Shown here in pieces: positions 9,285-20,510 of a stretch of 64,000 bases of DNA (positions are counted from its first letter, which is position 1; the number at the start of each line of letters is the position of its first letter). The position numbers and the translations under genes were made by a program. A model generated the notes under the pieces. That model was given only the letters and a program-made list of their open reading frames with translations, was not told the DNA's origin and did no database searches. The DNA comes from Rhizobium sp. BK418 (GTDB lineage Bacteria > Pseudomonadota > Alphaproteobacteria > Rhizobiales > Rhizobiaceae): contig NZ_SLZK01000003.1 of NCBI RefSeq assembly GCF_004341105.1, positions 620,001 to 684,000 of the forward strand. The letters run 5' to 3'.

Positions 9285-10714
9285 ACTGGCTCTGGACCAC
9301 TGAGGACATGATTGCTGCGATGGCGGGCCGTCCGTTCGGCTCGCTGCCGCAGGGTATCACTGGCATTTCCATCGACAGCCGTTCGATTGCCCCTGGTGAA
9401 GCGTTCTTCGCCATCAAAGGCGACCGTGTCGACGGGCATGACTTCGCCTCCATGGCCGTCGCCAACGGTGCGTCTCTGCTGGTCGTCAGCGAGGCCCGCC
9501 TGCCGGCCATGGGGCGCCTGACGGTGCCGATGATTGTGGTCGAGGACGTGCTTGCAGCCCTCGGTAAGCTGGGGCAGGCTTCCCGCGATCGTTCGCGCGC
9601 TAAAATCATTGCCGTCACCGGTTCGGTCGGCAAGACGACGACAAAGGAGATGCTACGGCATGTGCTGTCGCCCTCGGGCAAGGTGCATGCGTCGGTGGCC
9701 TCCTTCAACAATCACTGGGGCGTGCCGCTGACGCTCGCACGCATGCCGATCGATACCTATTTCGGCGTCTTCGAAGTCGGAATGAACCATCCGGATGAGA
9801 TCCGGCCGCTGGTCAAGATGATCCGTCCGCATGTCGCTGTCATCACAACGATCGCACCCGCCCATCTCGGCAATTTCAAACGTATCGAGGAAATCGCTGC
9901 CGCCAAGGCCGAAATTTTCGAAGGGCTGGAGCCCGGTGGCGATGTTGTCCTCAACCGCGACAATGATCAGTTCGCTTTGCTGGAGCAGACCGCCCAGGCG
10001 CTCGGCATCACCAGGATCCATTCCTTCGGGCAGCATGCCAAGGCGGAATTCCGTCTTGCGGAATTCAACGGCTCGGACGAAAGCTCGACCCTGTGGATGA
10101 CGGTTCGGGGCGAGACCAAGGAAGTGCGCATCGGTGCGCCCGGCCGTCACATCGCTGAAAATGCGCTCGCCGCATTGGGCGTCGTGACGATCGTGGGCGC
10201 CAGCCTCGACAAGGCCATCGAGGCGCTGGCGACACTGAAGCCGGAAAAGGGCAGGGGCAAGCGCTATACGCTGCCGATCGGCAATGGCAGCTTCACACTG
10301 ATCGATGAAAGCTACAACGCCAATCCGGCCTCCATGCGCGCGGCAATCGCGCTCTTGGCGACAGCCGAGCCAACCGGCCGGGGGCGCCGCATCGCCGTGC
10401 TCGGCGACATGCTGGAAATGGGTGAATTTGCTCCACAGGTTCACGCGGATCTCGCCGGGCCGCTGCTGGCGGCCGGCCTCGAACATGTGTGGCTTGCGGG
10501 GCCCGAGATGGTGGCGCTGCAAGAATCGCTTCCCGACAGCGTCGCGGTCGAGCATCGCGAGAAAACAGAAGAATTATTGGAATTCGTATTGAACTCGGTC
10601 GCACCTGGCGACGTGTTGATGGTGAAGTCGTCCCTGGGGATCGGTTTCGGCAAGATTGTCGCCGCGCTCCTTGACAAGTACCCCCCAGTTTCAGACACGC
10701 AACGCGAACTATGA
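9281..10714 (+). CDS. murF: UDP-MurNAc-tripeptide-D-Ala-D-Ala ligase MurF
   Basis: MurF adds the D-Ala-D-Ala dipeptide to give UDP-MurNAc-pentapeptide. The 477-residue protein has the three Mur ligase domains. The N-terminal substrate domain contains [28 protein letters not shown]. The ATP domain has [13 protein letters not shown], and the C-terminal domain has [16 protein letters not shown] and [10 protein letters not shown], both typical of MurF. It starts at GTG 9281 inside the murE stop (GTGA). The gap to mraY is only 19 nt. Confidence 0.95.
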   Translation: MNWLWTTEDMIAAMAGRPFGSLPQGITGISIDSRSIAPGEAFFAIKGDRVDGHDFASMAVANGASLLVVSEARLPAMGRLTVPMIVVEDVLAALGKLGQASRDRSRAKIIAVTGSVGKTTTKEMLRHVLSPSGKVHASVASFNNHWGVPLTLARMPIDTYFGVFEVGMNHPDEIRPLVKMIRPHVAVITTIAPAHLGNFKRIEEIAAAKAEIFEGLEPGGDVVLNRDNDQFALLEQTAQALGITRIHSFGQHAKAEFRLAEFNGSDESSTLWMTVRGETKEVRIGAPGRHIAENALAALGVVTIVGASLDKAIEALATLKPEKGRGKRYTLPIGNGSFTLIDESYNANPASMRAAIALLATAEPTGRGRRIAVLGDMLEMGEFAPQVHADLAGPLLAAGLEHVWLAGPEMVALQESLPDSVAVEHREKTEELLEFVLNSVAPGDVLMVKSSLGIGFGKIVAALLDKYPPVSDTQREL

Positions 10715-10733
10715 TCGGGTAAAGGGGCCCTGA

Positions 10734-11834
10734 ATGCTGATTTGGCTAGTCGAACTATCGGAATATTTCAAATTTCTGAATTTGTTCAGGTACATTACCT
10801 TCCGGGCGGGCGCCGCTCTTTTCACCTCCGCTCTCATTGTTTTCCTTTTTGGGCCGACCATCATCAATTCGCTGCGCATCCGGCAAGGCAAAGGCCAACC
10901 GATCCGCGCCGACGGACCGCAGACGCACTTCAAGAAGGCCGGTACGCCGACCATGGGCGGGTTGATGATCCTTGCCGGCATCGTCGGGGCTTCGCTGCTC
11001 TGGGCCGATCTTTCCAACGTCTATGTGGTGGCGACGCTGCTCGTGACGCTCGGCTTCGGCGCCATCGGCTTCTATGACGATTATCTCAAGGTCACCAAGC
11101 AGAGCCACAAGGGCTTTTCGGGCAAGGCGCGCCTCGGCATCGAGTTCATCATCGCCGGCATCGCCGTCTATTTCATGATGCGGGCAGCACTTGCCTCCGG
11201 TCCCGCCGGCTCGACTTTCGGCTCCTCGATCGCTTTTCCCTTCTTCAAGGACTTCCTGATCAATATCGGCATCATGTTCGTCGTCTTCGGCGGTTTCGTC
11301 ATCGTCGGCGCCGGCAATGCCGTGAACCTGACCGACGGGCTCGACGGGCTTGCCATCGTGCCGGTCATGATTGCGGCTGCCGCATTCGGCATCATCGCCT
11401 ATCTCGCCGGTAACGTGGTCTTTGCGAATTACCTGCAGATCAATTTCGTGCCCGGTACCGGCGAGCTTGCCGTCGTGCTCGGCGCTGTCATCGGCGCAGG
11501 TCTCGGCTTTTTGTGGTTCAATGCGCCACCGGCCGCCATCTTCATGGGCGATACGGGTTCGCTGGCGCTCGGCGGCACGATCGGTACGGTTGCCGTTGCC
11601 ACCAAGCACGAGATCGTTATGGCGATTATCGGCGGCCTCTTCGTCATGGAGACGCTCTCGGTCATTATTCAGGTCGGCTTCTTCAAGATGACCGGCCGGC
11701 GCGTTTTCCTCATGGCGCCGATTCACCACCATTTCGAGAAGAAGGGTTGGACGGAAAGCCAAGTAGTGATCCGTTTCTGGATTATTGCCGTCGGCCTTGC
11801 GATGATCGGCCTTTCCACCCTGAAGCTGCGGTGA
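10734..11834 (+). CDS. mraY: phospho-MurNAc-pentapeptide transferase MraY
   Basis: MraY transfers phospho-MurNAc-pentapeptide to undecaprenyl phosphate at the inner membrane to form lipid I. The 366-residue protein is very hydrophobic, with about ten membrane segments. Family signatures are visible: [10 protein letters not shown], the Asp-rich [32 protein letters not shown] and the HHHFEKKGW segment near the C-terminus. These contain the Mg2+-binding Asp residues and the tunicamycin/muraymycin-site histidines. RBS AAAGGGG precedes the ATG. murD follows after 7 nt. Confidence 0.97.
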   Translation: MLIWLVELSEYFKFLNLFRYITFRAGAALFTSALIVFLFGPTIINSLRIRQGKGQPIRADGPQTHFKKAGTPTMGGLMILAGIVGASLLWADLSNVYVVATLLVTLGFGAIGFYDDYLKVTKQSHKGFSGKARLGIEFIIAGIAVYFMMRAALASGPAGSTFGSSIAFPFFKDFLINIGIMFVVFGGFVIVGAGNAVNLTDGLDGLAIVPVMIAAAAFGIIAYLAGNVVFANYLQINFVPGTGELAVVLGAVIGAGLGFLWFNAPPAAIFMGDTGSLALGGTIGTVAVATKHEIVMAIIGGLFVMETLSVIIQVGFFKMTGRRVFLMAPIHHHFEKKGWTESQVVIRFWIIAVGLAMIGLSTLKLR

Positions 11835-11841
11835 GGCGATC

Positions 11842-13254
11842 ATGATTCCGGTCACGACGCTTGCAGGAAAAAAAGTCACTCTCTTCGGTCTCGGTGGTTC
11901 CGGCCTGGCAACGGCCAAGGCATTGGTCGCCGGTGGCACCGATGTCGTGGCCTGGGACGACAATCCTGACAGCATCGCCAAGGCATCGGCAGAGGGCATC
12001 ACCACTGCCGATCTGCATGGCATCGACTGGAGCGCTCAGGCGCTCTTCGTGCTTTCGCCCGGTGTGCCGCTCACCCACCCGAAACCCCATTGGACAGTTG
12101 ATCTTGCGCGCGCTGCCGGCGTCGATATTGTTGGCGACGTCGAACTCTTCGTGCGTGAGCGCCGCGCTCATGCGCCCGATTGCCCCTTCATTGCGATCAC
12201 CGGCACCAACGGCAAATCGACGACGACCGCGCTGATTGCCCATATCCTGAAATCGAGCGGCCGTGACACGCAGCTCGGCGGCAACATCGGCACGGCCGTG
12301 CTGACGCTCGATCCGCCGAAGGCCGAACGTTATTTCGTCGTCGAGTGCTCTTCTTACCAAATCGACCTCGCGCCGACGCTCAATCCGTCCGCCGGTATTC
12401 TTCTCAACCTGACGCCGGATCATCTCGATCGCCATGGCACGATGCAGCATTATGCCGACGTGAAAGAGCGGTTGGTGGCCGGCAGCAATATTGCAATCGT
12501 CGGCATCGATGACAGCCATTCGGCGCTGATTGCCGACCGCATCGAGCGGGCAGGGGTGAAGGTTATCAGGATCTCCCGCAGAAACGTGTTGGCCGACGGT
12601 ATCTATGCCGAGGGCACGAAGCTCATCCACGCGGCAAGTGGGGCGATGCTACCCTTTGTCGATCTCGACGGTATCCAGACGCTGCGCGGCAGCCACAATG
12701 CGCAGAATGCTGCTGCCGCAGTCGCCGCCTGCCTTGCTGTTGGCGTGTCGGCTGAGGATATTCGCGCAGGTCTTGCATCATTCCCCGGCCTCAAGCATCG
12801 CATGCAGCCGGTCGGCCGGCGTGGCAACGTCGTCTTCGTCAATGATTCCAAGGCAACCAATGCGGATGCCGCGGCACCGGCGCTGTCGAGCTATGACCGC
12901 ATCTACTGGATTGCCGGCGGCTTGCCGAAGGCTGGCGGCATCACGACGCTTGCGCCCTATTTCCCGCGTATTGCCAAGGCCTATCTGATCGGCGAGGCGG
13001 CAGCGGAATTTGCTGCGACGCTCGGTGAGGCAGCACCCTACGAAATATCAGGCACGTTGGAACGGGCTGTGGCGCATGCGGCAGCTGATGCCGAAAAGGA
13101 TGAGACCGGTCCGGTGGCCGTGATGTTATCCCCGGCTTGCGCAAGCTTCGACCAGTACAAGAATTTTGAAGTCAGGGGTGATGCCTTTGTCAGCCATGTG
13201 GCTGCCCTTGACGGTGTGACGATGCTGATCAACTCGGCAACAGGAGGCAAATGA
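11842..13254 (+). CDS. murD: UDP-MurNAc-L-alanine-D-glutamate ligase MurD
   Basis: MurD adds D-glutamate to UDP-MurNAc-L-Ala. The 470-residue protein has an N-terminal Rossmann-like start ([17 protein letters not shown]), the ATP loop [23 protein letters not shown] and [13 protein letters not shown] in the central domain. The C-terminal domain has [11 protein letters not shown] and [15 protein letters not shown]. All are typical of MurD. ftsW begins 1 nt after the stop. Confidence 0.96.
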   Translation: MIPVTTLAGKKVTLFGLGGSGLATAKALVAGGTDVVAWDDNPDSIAKASAEGITTADLHGIDWSAQALFVLSPGVPLTHPKPHWTVDLARAAGVDIVGDVELFVRERRAHAPDCPFIAITGTNGKSTTTALIAHILKSSGRDTQLGGNIGTAVLTLDPPKAERYFVVECSSYQIDLAPTLNPSAGILLNLTPDHLDRHGTMQHYADVKERLVAGSNIAIVGIDDSHSALIADRIERAGVKVIRISRRNVLADGIYAEGTKLIHAASGAMLPFVDLDGIQTLRGSHNAQNAAAAVAACLAVGVSAEDIRAGLASFPGLKHRMQPVGRRGNVVFVNDSKATNADAAAPALSSYDRIYWIAGGLPKAGGITTLAPYFPRIAKAYLIGEAAAEFAATLGEAAPYEISGTLERAVAHAAADAEKDETGPVAVMLSPACASFDQYKNFEVRGDAFVSHVAALDGVTMLINSATGGK

Positions 13255-13255
13255 C

Positions 13256-14410
13256 ATGGTGAGCCGCGCGGAACGTGGAGCCTTGGCCGATTGGTTCTGG
13301 ACCATCGACCGCTTTTTCCTGGCCTTGTTCCTCTTCCTGATGGGCATCGGCTTCATGCTGTCCTTTGCGGCTTCGCCGGCAGTTGCCGAGCGCATCGGCC
13401 TCGAACCCTTCCATTTCGTCAAGCGACACGCCGCTTTCATGATCCCGTCGATCGCGGTCATGCTCGGCCTATCCTTCCTGACGCCGCGCCAGGTGCGACG
13501 CACAGCAATCATCCTGCTGATCGTGGCGCTCGCGATGATGCTTCTGGCGCTGTTCTTCGGTGTCGAGGTCAAGGGTTCTCGCCGTTGGGTGACACTAGCC
13601 GGCATCTCCATCCAGCCCTCCGAATTCATGAAGCCGGCCTTCGTCGTCGTCTGTGCCTGGCTCTTTTCCGAACATGCCCGTCAGCCGGAAATCCCGGGTA
13701 ATCTCTTTGCCATCATTCTGTTCGGCATGGTCGCCTCTCTTCTGGTGGCGCAGCCCGACCTTGGCCAGACGATCCTGACGACGGCCGTCTGGGGCGGCAT
13801 GTTCTTCATGGCCGGCATGCCATGGCTCTGGATCATCGTCCTCGGCGTCGGCGGGGCAGGCGGCCTCGTGACCGCCTATTATGTTTTCCCGCACGTGGCC
13901 GGCCGAATAGACAAGTTCCTCACCGGCGAAGGCGACACGTTCCAGATCGATACCGCCCGCGAGGCGATCATCCGCGGCGACTGGTTCGGGCAGGGACCGG
14001 GCGAAGGCATCGTCAAGCGCATTATTCCGGACGCCCATACCGACTTCATCTTCTCGGTCGCGGCCGAGGAGTTCGGCATCGTCTTCTGCATCGCACTCGT
14101 CGCCATCTTTACGGTGCTGGTTCTGCGCGGCCTGTCGCACGCCTATCGCGAACGCAACGACTTCAATCGCTTTGCCGTCGCCGGCCTCGTGCTGCAGATG
14201 GGCATCCAGTCGATCATCAATATCGGTGTCAATCTCGAACTGCTGCCGGCCAAGGGCATGACGCTGCCGCTGATTTCCTATGGTGGTTCGTCGATGGTGG
14301 CGATTTGCGTGACGGCTGGCTTCATTCTGGCGCTGACCCGCCATCGCCCGGAAAAGCGTGCGCAGGACCGGAGCCTTTTCCGGGTGCCGCACGGCATGCC
14401 GGCGGAGTGA
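13256..14410 (+). CDS. ftsW: septal peptidoglycan glycosyltransferase FtsW
   Basis: FtsW is the SEDS-family polymerase that extends septal glycan strands together with FtsI. The 384-residue protein has about ten transmembrane helices. Characteristic SEDS elements are visible: GSRRWVTLAGISIQPSEFMKP, LLVAQPDLGQTIL, and near the C-terminus LPLISYGGSSMVAICV. The large loop holds a conserved region, DTFQIDTAREAI...GEGIVKRIIPDAHTDFIFS (broken here). The start is 1 nt after murD, and murG follows after 6 nt. Confidence 0.96.
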   Translation: MVSRAERGALADWFWTIDRFFLALFLFLMGIGFMLSFAASPAVAERIGLEPFHFVKRHAAFMIPSIAVMLGLSFLTPRQVRRTAIILLIVALAMMLLALFFGVEVKGSRRWVTLAGISIQPSEFMKPAFVVVCAWLFSEHARQPEIPGNLFAIILFGMVASLLVAQPDLGQTILTTAVWGGMFFMAGMPWLWIIVLGVGGAGGLVTAYYVFPHVAGRIDKFLTGEGDTFQIDTAREAIIRGDWFGQGPGEGIVKRIIPDAHTDFIFSVAAEEFGIVFCIALVAIFTVLVLRGLSHAYRERNDFNRFAVAGLVLQMGIQSIINIGVNLELLPAKGMTLPLISYGGSSMVAICVTAGFILALTRHRPEKRAQDRSLFRVPHGMPAE

Positions 14411-14416
14411 GGAATT

Positions 14417-15541
14417 ATGAGCAAGGGCGTCGTCCTTCTTGCCGCCGGGGGAACCGGCGGCCACGTCTTTCCGGCGGAGGCGCTGGCCTTCAAGCTGAGG
14501 GAGCGTGGTTATTCCGTGCATCTCGTGACCGACAGCCGTGCGGAACGTTATGCCGGCAAATTTCCTGCCGATGAAATCCATGTCGTACCGTCGGCGACGA
14601 TCGGTTCCAAGAACCCAGTCGCTGTCGCCCGCTCGCTCTGGAAGCTCTGGTCGGGTATGCGCGTCGCAAAGCGGCTGATCCAACGCCTGAAGCCGGTTAT
14701 CGTCGTCGGTTTCGGCGGTTATCCGACCGTGCCGCCGCTGTTGGCCGCCACGCGCCTTGGAGTTCCCTCCATGCTGCACGAGCAGAATGCCGTGATGGGC
14801 CGTGCCAACAAGGCGCTCGCATCACGCGTCAGGGCTATTGCAGGCGGCTTCCTGCCGGAAAGCGGCGGGCCATTTTCGAACAAGACGGTTGCGACCGGTA
14901 ATCCGGTGCGTCCGGCGATCCTTGCCGCAGCCGAGCAGCCTTACGTGCCCTCGCGTCCGGGCGAGGATTTCAATCTCGTGGTCTTCGGCGGCAGCCAGGG
15001 CGCACAATATTTTTCCAAGGCGATGCCGACGGCAATCAGCCTGCTAGACGATGCGCTGCGTGCACGGCTGCGGGTGACCCAGCAGGTTCGCGCCGAGGAT
15101 ATGGCGATGGTGCGCGACTGCGTGGTGCAGTTGCAGATGGGCGCGGATATCGCACCGTTTTTCAACGACATGGCGGAGCGCCTTGCCAAGGCACATCTGG
15201 TGATCTGCCGCTCCGGCGCCTCGACGGTTTCGGAAATCTCGGTCATCGGCCGTCCGGCCGTGCTGGTGCCTTATCCGCATGCGCTCGACCATGATCAGGC
15301 GGCCAATGCGGCCGCGCTTGCGGCAACCGGCGGCGCCAAGGTAATCGCGCAGTCGGAGCTGTCGCCCGAGCGCATCGCCTCTATCCTGACGCATGTAATG
15401 AACGATCCGCAAAAGCTCGCCGAGATGGCGGCTGCGGCCAAGCTTGCGGGAAAACCTGACGCAGCGAACTTGCTTGCCGACATGGTTGAGGCTATTGCCG
15501 CCGGCAAGACAGTTGCAGAATTCAAGGGGGCACGCGCATGA
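14417..15541 (+). CDS. murG: lipid II synthase MurG
   Basis: MurG transfers GlcNAc from UDP-GlcNAc to lipid I on the cytoplasmic face of the membrane (GT28 family, GT-B fold). The 374-residue protein has the first Gly loop [17 protein letters not shown], the second Gly-rich motif [27 protein letters not shown], and the donor-site motifs [12 protein letters not shown] and [12 protein letters not shown]. The last includes the conserved Glu that binds UDP-GlcNAc. The stop overlaps the murC ATG by 4 nt. Confidence 0.96.
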   Translation: MSKGVVLLAAGGTGGHVFPAEALAFKLRERGYSVHLVTDSRAERYAGKFPADEIHVVPSATIGSKNPVAVARSLWKLWSGMRVAKRLIQRLKPVIVVGFGGYPTVPPLLAATRLGVPSMLHEQNAVMGRANKALASRVRAIAGGFLPESGGPFSNKTVATGNPVRPAILAAAEQPYVPSRPGEDFNLVVFGGSQGAQYFSKAMPTAISLLDDALRARLRVTQQVRAEDMAMVRDCVVQLQMGADIAPFFNDMAERLAKAHLVICRSGASTVSEISVIGRPAVLVPYPHALDHDQAANAAALAATGGAKVIAQSELSPERIASILTHVMNDPQKLAEMAAAAKLAGKPDAANLLADMVEAIAAGKTVAEFKGARA

Positions 15542-16953
15542 AGCTGCCGAAGGCGATCGGTCTCGTCCATTTCATCGGCATTGGCGGTATCGGTATGAGC
15601 GGTATCGCGGAGGTGCTGCACAATCTCGGCCACAGGGTGCAGGGATCGGATCAATCCGACAGCGCCAATGTCCAGCGCCTGCGTGACAAGGGCATCGAGG
15701 TCTTCGTCGGCCACAAGGCGGAAAACCTCGGCGATGCCGAAGTCGTCGTGGTCTCGACGGCGATCAAGAAGAGCAATCCGGAGCTCATTGCCGCGCGCGA
15801 AAAACTTCTGCCTGTGGTGCGCCGCGCCGAAATGCTGGCCGAATTAATGCGCTTCCGTAATGCGATTGCCATCGGCGGCACGCACGGCAAGACGACGACG
15901 ACCTCGCTCGTCGCCACACTACTCGAAGCCGGCGGGCTCGATCCGACCGTTATCAACGGCGGCATCATCAATGCCTATGGCACGAATGCGCGCATGGGCG
16001 AGGGCGAGTGGATGGTGGTCGAGGCGGATGAATCCGACGGCACCTTCCTGAAGCTGCCGGCCGACGTGGCCGTCGTGACCAATATCGATCCCGAACATCT
16101 CGACCATTACGGCAATTTCGATGCCGTTCGCGCCGCCTTCCGGCAGTTCGTCGAAAACGTGCCTTTCTATGGCTTCGGCGTCATGTGCCTCGATCATCCC
16201 GAGGTGCAGGCGCTCGTCAGCCGCATCGAGGATCGCAAGGTCATCACATACGGCGAGAATCCGCAGGCCGACGTGCGCTTCATGAATGTGCGCATCGAAG
16301 GTACGCGATCGATCTTTGATGTGGAGATTCGCCGTCGCCGCACGGGCGAAGTCATCCGGCTCGACAATCTCGTCATGCCGATGCCCGGCCGCCACAATAT
16401 CTCGAACGCCACTGCGGCCGTTGCCGTCGCCAACCGGCTCGGCATTTCCAAGGAAGATATCGCCAAGGGGCTTGCCTCCTTCGGCGGCGTGAAGCGTCGC
16501 TTCACGCTGACAGGCGAATGGAACGGCGTCCAGATTTTCGACGATTACGGTCATCACCCGGTTGAGATCAAGGCGGTGCTGCGCGCCGCCCGCGAGGCCT
16601 GCAAGGGCCGGATCATCGCCGTGCACCAGCCGCACCGTTATACGCGCCTGTCGAGCCTCTTCGAGGAATTCGCGGCCTGCTTCAACGATGCAGACAGCAT
16701 TTTCATCGCCCCGGTCTATGCCGCCGGCGAGGATGCAATTGAGGGGGCCGACTCAGAATCGCTGGTTTCCCGGATTAAATCGGGTGGCCATCGTGACGCC
16801 CGCTTCCTTCCTTCGGCGGAAGCTCTACCGCAGATGGTAGCAGAGATTGCAAAACCCGGGGACTTTGTGGTTCTTCTGGGTGCTGGTAGCATTACATATT
16901 GGGCAGCGGCGCTGCCGAAGCAGTTGGAAGACCTTTCAGGAAAATCCGCATGA
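15538..16953 (+). CDS. murC: UDP-MurNAc-L-alanine ligase MurC
   Basis: MurC attaches L-alanine to UDP-MurNAc. The 471-residue protein begins with [20 protein letters not shown], carries the P-loop [13 protein letters not shown], the motif [11 protein letters not shown] and [12 protein letters not shown] in the central domain, and [13 protein letters not shown] plus HQPHRYTR in the C-terminal domain. All the Mur ligase invariant positions appear intact. It overlaps murG upstream and murB downstream by 4 nt each. Confidence 0.97.
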   Translation: MKLPKAIGLVHFIGIGGIGMSGIAEVLHNLGHRVQGSDQSDSANVQRLRDKGIEVFVGHKAENLGDAEVVVVSTAIKKSNPELIAAREKLLPVVRRAEMLAELMRFRNAIAIGGTHGKTTTTSLVATLLEAGGLDPTVINGGIINAYGTNARMGEGEWMVVEADESDGTFLKLPADVAVVTNIDPEHLDHYGNFDAVRAAFRQFVENVPFYGFGVMCLDHPEVQALVSRIEDRKVITYGENPQADVRFMNVRIEGTRSIFDVEIRRRRTGEVIRLDNLVMPMPGRHNISNATAAVAVANRLGISKEDIAKGLASFGGVKRRFTLTGEWNGVQIFDDYGHHPVEIKAVLRAAREACKGRIIAVHQPHRYTRLSSLFEEFAACFNDADSIFIAPVYAAGEDAIEGADSESLVSRIKSGGHRDARFLPSAEALPQMVAEIAKPGDFVVLLGAGSITYWAAALPKQLEDLSGKSA

Positions 16954-17924
16954 AACAGGTTAATGGGGAAAAGCTTCTTGCCTCTCTCGGAGATGGCGTA
17001 AAGGACATTCGCGGCCGACTGACGCCGGATGCCCCCATGGATCGAGTCACCTGGTTCCGCGCCGGCGGCCTTGCCGAACTGATGTTTCAGCCGCATGACG
17101 AGGAAGATCTCGTCGCTTTCCTTAAGATATTGCCGGACGAAGTGCCGCTGACGGTGGTCGGCGTCGGCTCGAATATCCTGGTGCGTGATGGCGGTATCCC
17201 CGGTGTCGTGCTGCGCCTATCGGCCAAGGGCTTCGGTTCTGTCGAGCTTACCGGCGAAAACCGCATTCTCGCCGGCGCCATCTGCCCGGACAAGCATGTG
17301 GCGGCGATGGCGATGGATAACGGCATCGGCGGTTTCGCCTTCTATTACGGCATTCCCGGCGGCATCGGCGGTGCTGCCCGCATGAATGCCGGCGCCAATG
17401 GCTCCGAGACCAAGGACCGCGTTGTCGAGGTGAGGGCGATCGACCGCAAGGGCAACAAACATGTGCTGTCGAATGCCCAGATGGGCTATACCTATCGCCA
17501 CTCCGATGCCGCTGACGATCTGATCTTCACCTCGGTGCTGTTCGAGGGTTATTCTGATGACCGGGCCAAGATCCGCGCCGAGATGGATGCTGTGCGCAAT
17601 CACCGCGAGACGGTACAGCCGATTCGCGAAAAGACTGGCGGTTCGACCTTCAAGAATCCGGAGGGGCATTCGGCCTGGAAGCTGATCGATGAAGCGGGCT
17701 GCCGTGGTCTCGTTATCGGCGGCGCGCAGATGTCGGCGCTTCACTGCAACTTCATGATCAATATGGGGCAGGCGACGGGCTACGATCTCGAATATCTGGG
17801 CGAGGAAGTGCGCCGCAAGGTATTCGAGATGGCCGGCATTAAGCTCGAGTGGGAAATCAAGCGTCTCGGCCTCTTCATGCCAGACCGTGAGGTCCATCCT
17901 TTCCAGGGCGTCACTTCAGAATAG
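16950..17924 (+). CDS. murB: UDP-N-acetylenolpyruvoylglucosamine reductase MurB
   Basis: MurB reduces enolpyruvyl-UDP-GlcNAc to UDP-MurNAc with NADPH and bound FAD. The 324-residue protein shows an FAD-binding core ([19 protein letters not shown], then [20 protein letters not shown]) and the catalytic Ser segment [10 protein letters not shown]. The absence of the extra Tyr loop and split fold suggests a type II enzyme. The ATG inside the murC stop is preferred over an upstream in-frame start at 16899. This is the last gene of the first dcw block; its end overlaps the convergent epimerase by 14 bp. Confidence 0.95.
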   Translation: MKQVNGEKLLASLGDGVKDIRGRLTPDAPMDRVTWFRAGGLAELMFQPHDEEDLVAFLKILPDEVPLTVVGVGSNILVRDGGIPGVVLRLSAKGFGSVELTGENRILAGAICPDKHVAAMAMDNGIGGFAFYYGIPGGIGGAARMNAGANGSETKDRVVEVRAIDRKGNKHVLSNAQMGYTYRHSDAADDLIFTSVLFEGYSDDRAKIRAEMDAVRNHRETVQPIREKTGGSTFKNPEGHSAWKLIDEAGCRGLVIGGAQMSALHCNFMINMGQATGYDLEYLGEEVRRKVFEMAGIKLEWEIKRLGLFMPDREVHPFQGVTSE

Positions 17925-18852
17925 GCGTTACTGCAAGCCTCAGGCCTTCGCGCGGCGTGATGGCGGGCGACCAGCCGAGCACGTCGCGGGCGTGGGAAAT
18001 GTCGACCTGCAGCGAGCCGCAAAGGCGGTCGAATAGGTCCTGCTTGCCGGCGATGGCAAGTGCTCCTCGCAGGATCGAGACGGGGAAGGGGTAGAGGGCA
18101 GGCTTGATGCCAAGACCATCGGCGATAGCGCGGATCAGGTCGGGCGTGGAAAGGTCCTCGGCATCCCCTGCCAAAAAAACTTCGCCGGCTGCGGCTGGGT
18201 GCCGCATGCAGAGAGCGATCAAATCCACCAGGTTGGCAAGAGCCACCAGGGTTCGGCGGTTCCTCACAGAGCCGAGCGGCAGCGGAAGCCGCTTGAGCAC
18301 GAGGTTCACTAGTCTTGCGAAATTGCCCGGCGCATTAGGCCCATAGACCAATGGCGGGCGGATGATCACAAGCTCCATTCTTGTCCTTCCGGCAACGGCC
18401 TTGAGCGCAATCTCGCTTTCATGTTTTGAAATCGCATAGGGTTCCGTTGGGGCGGGTGGATCATCGTGCCGGAAGGGGCGAATGCTCTGCATACCGTTGA
18501 CGCCGATCGAACTGATGAAGACCAGTCGCTTGACACCGGCTTTTGCAGCCTGTTCCGCCAGGTTCAGTGCCGATGCGGTATTCTCGCTTCGAAACACGGC
18601 AAGAGGATCGGCGGAATCGTCCTTCAGGACATGCGCGCGAGCGGCGAGATGCACGACGACGTCGACGGATTTTAACGCTTCGGACCAATCGGTTTCCGGC
18701 GTGATTGCCACGGGAAGATGCACGATACCTTCAGGAAAAATCCTATCGTTTGAGCGGGTTACTGTCGTCAGCGTAACATCGCCGTCGTCGCGCAATTTTT
18801 CTACAAGGGCGTTACCTATAAAGCCGGACGCTCCCGTAATCAGGCAGTGCAT
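17911..18852 (-). CDS. NAD-dependent epimerase/dehydratase (extended SDR)
   Basis: The 313-residue protein has the extended SDR dinucleotide motif [15 protein letters not shown] and continues with HLAARAHV and FISSIGVNG. The catalytic Tyr-Lys pair is in [10 protein letters not shown]. The pattern matches the UDP-glucose 4-epimerase-like family used in O-antigen or polysaccharide sugar synthesis (WbpV/CapI-like), but the substrate is not determinable. ATG 18852 follows GGGGA; a TTG 18 nt upstream is less likely. It runs against murB and interrupts the dcw cluster. Its polysaccharide role is inferred. Confidence 0.8.
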   Translation of the reverse strand: MHCLITGASGFIGNALVEKLRDDGDVTLTTVTRSNDRIFPEGIVHLPVAITPETDWSEALKSVDVVVHLAARAHVLKDDSADPLAVFRSENTASALNLAEQAAKAGVKRLVFISSIGVNGMQSIRPFRHDDPPAPTEPYAISKHESEIALKAVAGRTRMELVIIRPPLVYGPNAPGNFARLVNLVLKRLPLPLGSVRNRRTLVALANLVDLIALCMRHPAAAGEVFLAGDAEDLSTPDLIRAIADGLGIKPALYPFPVSILRGALAIAGKQDLFDRLCGSLQVDISHARDVLGWSPAITPREGLRLAVTPILK

Positions 18853-18913
18853 GTTACATTCCCCGTTCAATCGGCCAGGTAGTCTGGCTAGCCGGAAGTG
18901 TCGATCGCATCAA

Positions 18914-18948
18914 TAAAAAAAGCCGCGACGGGTTGCGTCGCGGCTTTC
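18914..18948 (-). terminator. rho-independent terminator of the MFS gene
   Basis: A perfect 10-bp stem (AGCCGCGACG / CGTCGCGGCT, 18921-18945) has a 5-nt loop. On the minus strand it is followed by a run of six T. It lies about 20 nt after the MFS stop. On the plus strand there is only a short T run. Confidence 0.85.
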
Positions 18949-18967
18949 TTATCCAGCTGGCAAAGTC

Positions 18968-20269
18968 TCAGACTTCTTCGTGACCCGACAGCAGGATACA
19001 GATCAGCGAGATCGCAGCGGAGGCGGCGAGGTAGTAGCCGACAAAGTCGAGGCTGTAGTTGGTCGCAAGCCAGGTGGCGATATAGGGCGCAAGCGATGCT
19101 CCGAAGATGCCGCCGAGGTTGAAGGTCATCGAGGCGCCGGTGTAGCGCACCATGGTCGGGAAGGGGGCCGCAAGTGCAGCGCCGATCGGACCGTAGGTGA
19201 AACCCATCAGTGCAAGGCCGATGATGGAGCACAGGACAGCGCCCGTGAGGCCTGCAGTCAGCAGGCTTGCATAGAAGAAGCCGAAGATAGCGATGGCGAT
19301 CGTCGTCAGGATCAGGATCAGGCGACGCGAATAGCGGTCCGACAGCCAGCCGGAAAGCGGGATCGTCAGGCCGAAGAAGACGACGCCGACGAGCTGGATG
19401 ATCAGGAACTGCTCACGCGTAAAGCCGAGTTTCGTGGTGCCCCAGGACAGCGTGAAGACTGTCATCAGGTAGAAGAGTACGAAGGTGGCGACCGCGATGA
19501 AGGTGCCGAGGATGAGGCTGCGCAGGTGGCCGCGGAAGACGGTCGCGACCGGGACGGCGACGCGCTCGTGCTTTTCGACAGCTTTCTGGAATTCCGGCGT
19601 TTCGGCGATCTTCAGCCGGACATACAGGCCGACGGCGACCAGCGCTAGGCTGGCAATGAAGGGAATGCGCCAACCATAGGCGAGGAAATCCTCGTTGCTC
19701 ATGGTTTCCGCCAGGATCAGAAAGAAGCCGGAGGAGAGGATGAAACCGATGGGCGCACCGAGTTGCGGGAACATGGCATACCAGCTGCGCTTGCCGGGAG
19801 GAGCATTTTCGGTTGCGAGCAGCACGGCGCCGCCCCATTCGCCGCCGAGGCCGAGACCCTGGCCGAAGCGGCACAGCGCAAGCAGCAGCGGAGCGGCGAT
19901 GCCGATCGCGTCATAGCCGGGCAGGATGCCGATCACGACGGTCGAGAGGCCCATCGTCATCAGCGCCGCCACCAGCGTCGCCTTGCGGCCGATCTTGTCG
20001 CCGAAATGGCCGAAGACCACGGCGCCGAAGGGGCGGGCGAAGAAGGCGATCGAGAAGGTAACCAGCGACTGGAGGAGGGCTGAGGTCGGATCACTCGATG
20101 GGAAGAAGAGGTGCGGGAAAACAATGACGGCTGCCGTCGCGTAGACGTAGAAGTCGAAGAATTCGATGGTGGTGCCGATGAGGCTGGCGATCAGGACGCG
20201 TGCGGGAGAATTGACTTGCGTGCTGCTCGAAGGGCTCGGCGATACGGAGATCGCTTCTGTCATGTTCAT
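18968..20269 (-). CDS. MFS transporter, metabolite:H+ symporter (MHS) type
   Basis: The 433-residue protein has twelve predicted membrane helices. It carries the MHS-family hallmarks: TTIEFFDFYVYATAA in helix 1, the loop 2-3 motif GHFGDKIGRKATL, and RFGQGLGLGGEWGGAVLLATE in helix 4. Relatives import shikimate, alpha-ketoglutarate, proline/betaine or citrate with protons; the substrate here is unknown. Thr/Ser/Pro-rich residues precede helix 1. It is divergent from aqpZ with a 241-bp shared upstream region and has its own terminator. Confidence 0.85.
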   Translation of the reverse strand: MNMTEAISVSPSPSSSTQVNSPARVLIASLIGTTIEFFDFYVYATAAVIVFPHLFFPSSDPTSALLQSLVTFSIAFFARPFGAVVFGHFGDKIGRKATLVAALMTMGLSTVVIGILPGYDAIGIAAPLLLALCRFGQGLGLGGEWGGAVLLATENAPPGKRSWYAMFPQLGAPIGFILSSGFFLILAETMSNEDFLAYGWRIPFIASLALVAVGLYVRLKIAETPEFQKAVEKHERVAVPVATVFRGHLRSLILGTFIAVATFVLFYLMTVFTLSWGTTKLGFTREQFLIIQLVGVVFFGLTIPLSGWLSDRYSRRLILILTTIAIAIFGFFYASLLTAGLTGAVLCSIIGLALMGFTYGPIGAALAAPFPTMVRYTGASMTFNLGGIFGASLAPYIATWLATNYSLDFVGYYLAASAAISLICILLSGHEEV

Positions 20270-20443
20270 TCCAATCAGTATTTTTATCGATTTCCTTGGG
20301 AGGCTGCCGCTCTTAACGTAATTTTAAGGCTGAGAAAATGCCCGCCACGCAAGAATATGGCGCAAACGAGATTATCCGCCGGTGTGGCGGCTGTCTTGAT
20401 GCGGGTATCCGTCTCTCAGGCTTGTCGTGGGGCCGGCGGCGAA

Positions 20444-20472
20444 CTTGACGGGAATCAAATTGTATTTGATCT
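20444..20472 (+). promoter_or_regulatory. candidate aqpZ promoter with overlapping palindromic operator
   Basis: CTTGAC (20444-20449) is an exact alphaproteobacterial -35 element. Seventeen nucleotides later TGATCT (20467-20472) is a weak -10. Between them is a perfect inverted repeat ATCAAAT-TGT-ATTTGAT (20454-20470), placed where a repressor would block RNA polymerase. The regulator is unknown. Confidence 0.45.
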
Positions 20473-20510
20473 CTAAAGAACTCTCTGGTTGAGAGAGTGG
20501 AGGGACACAT

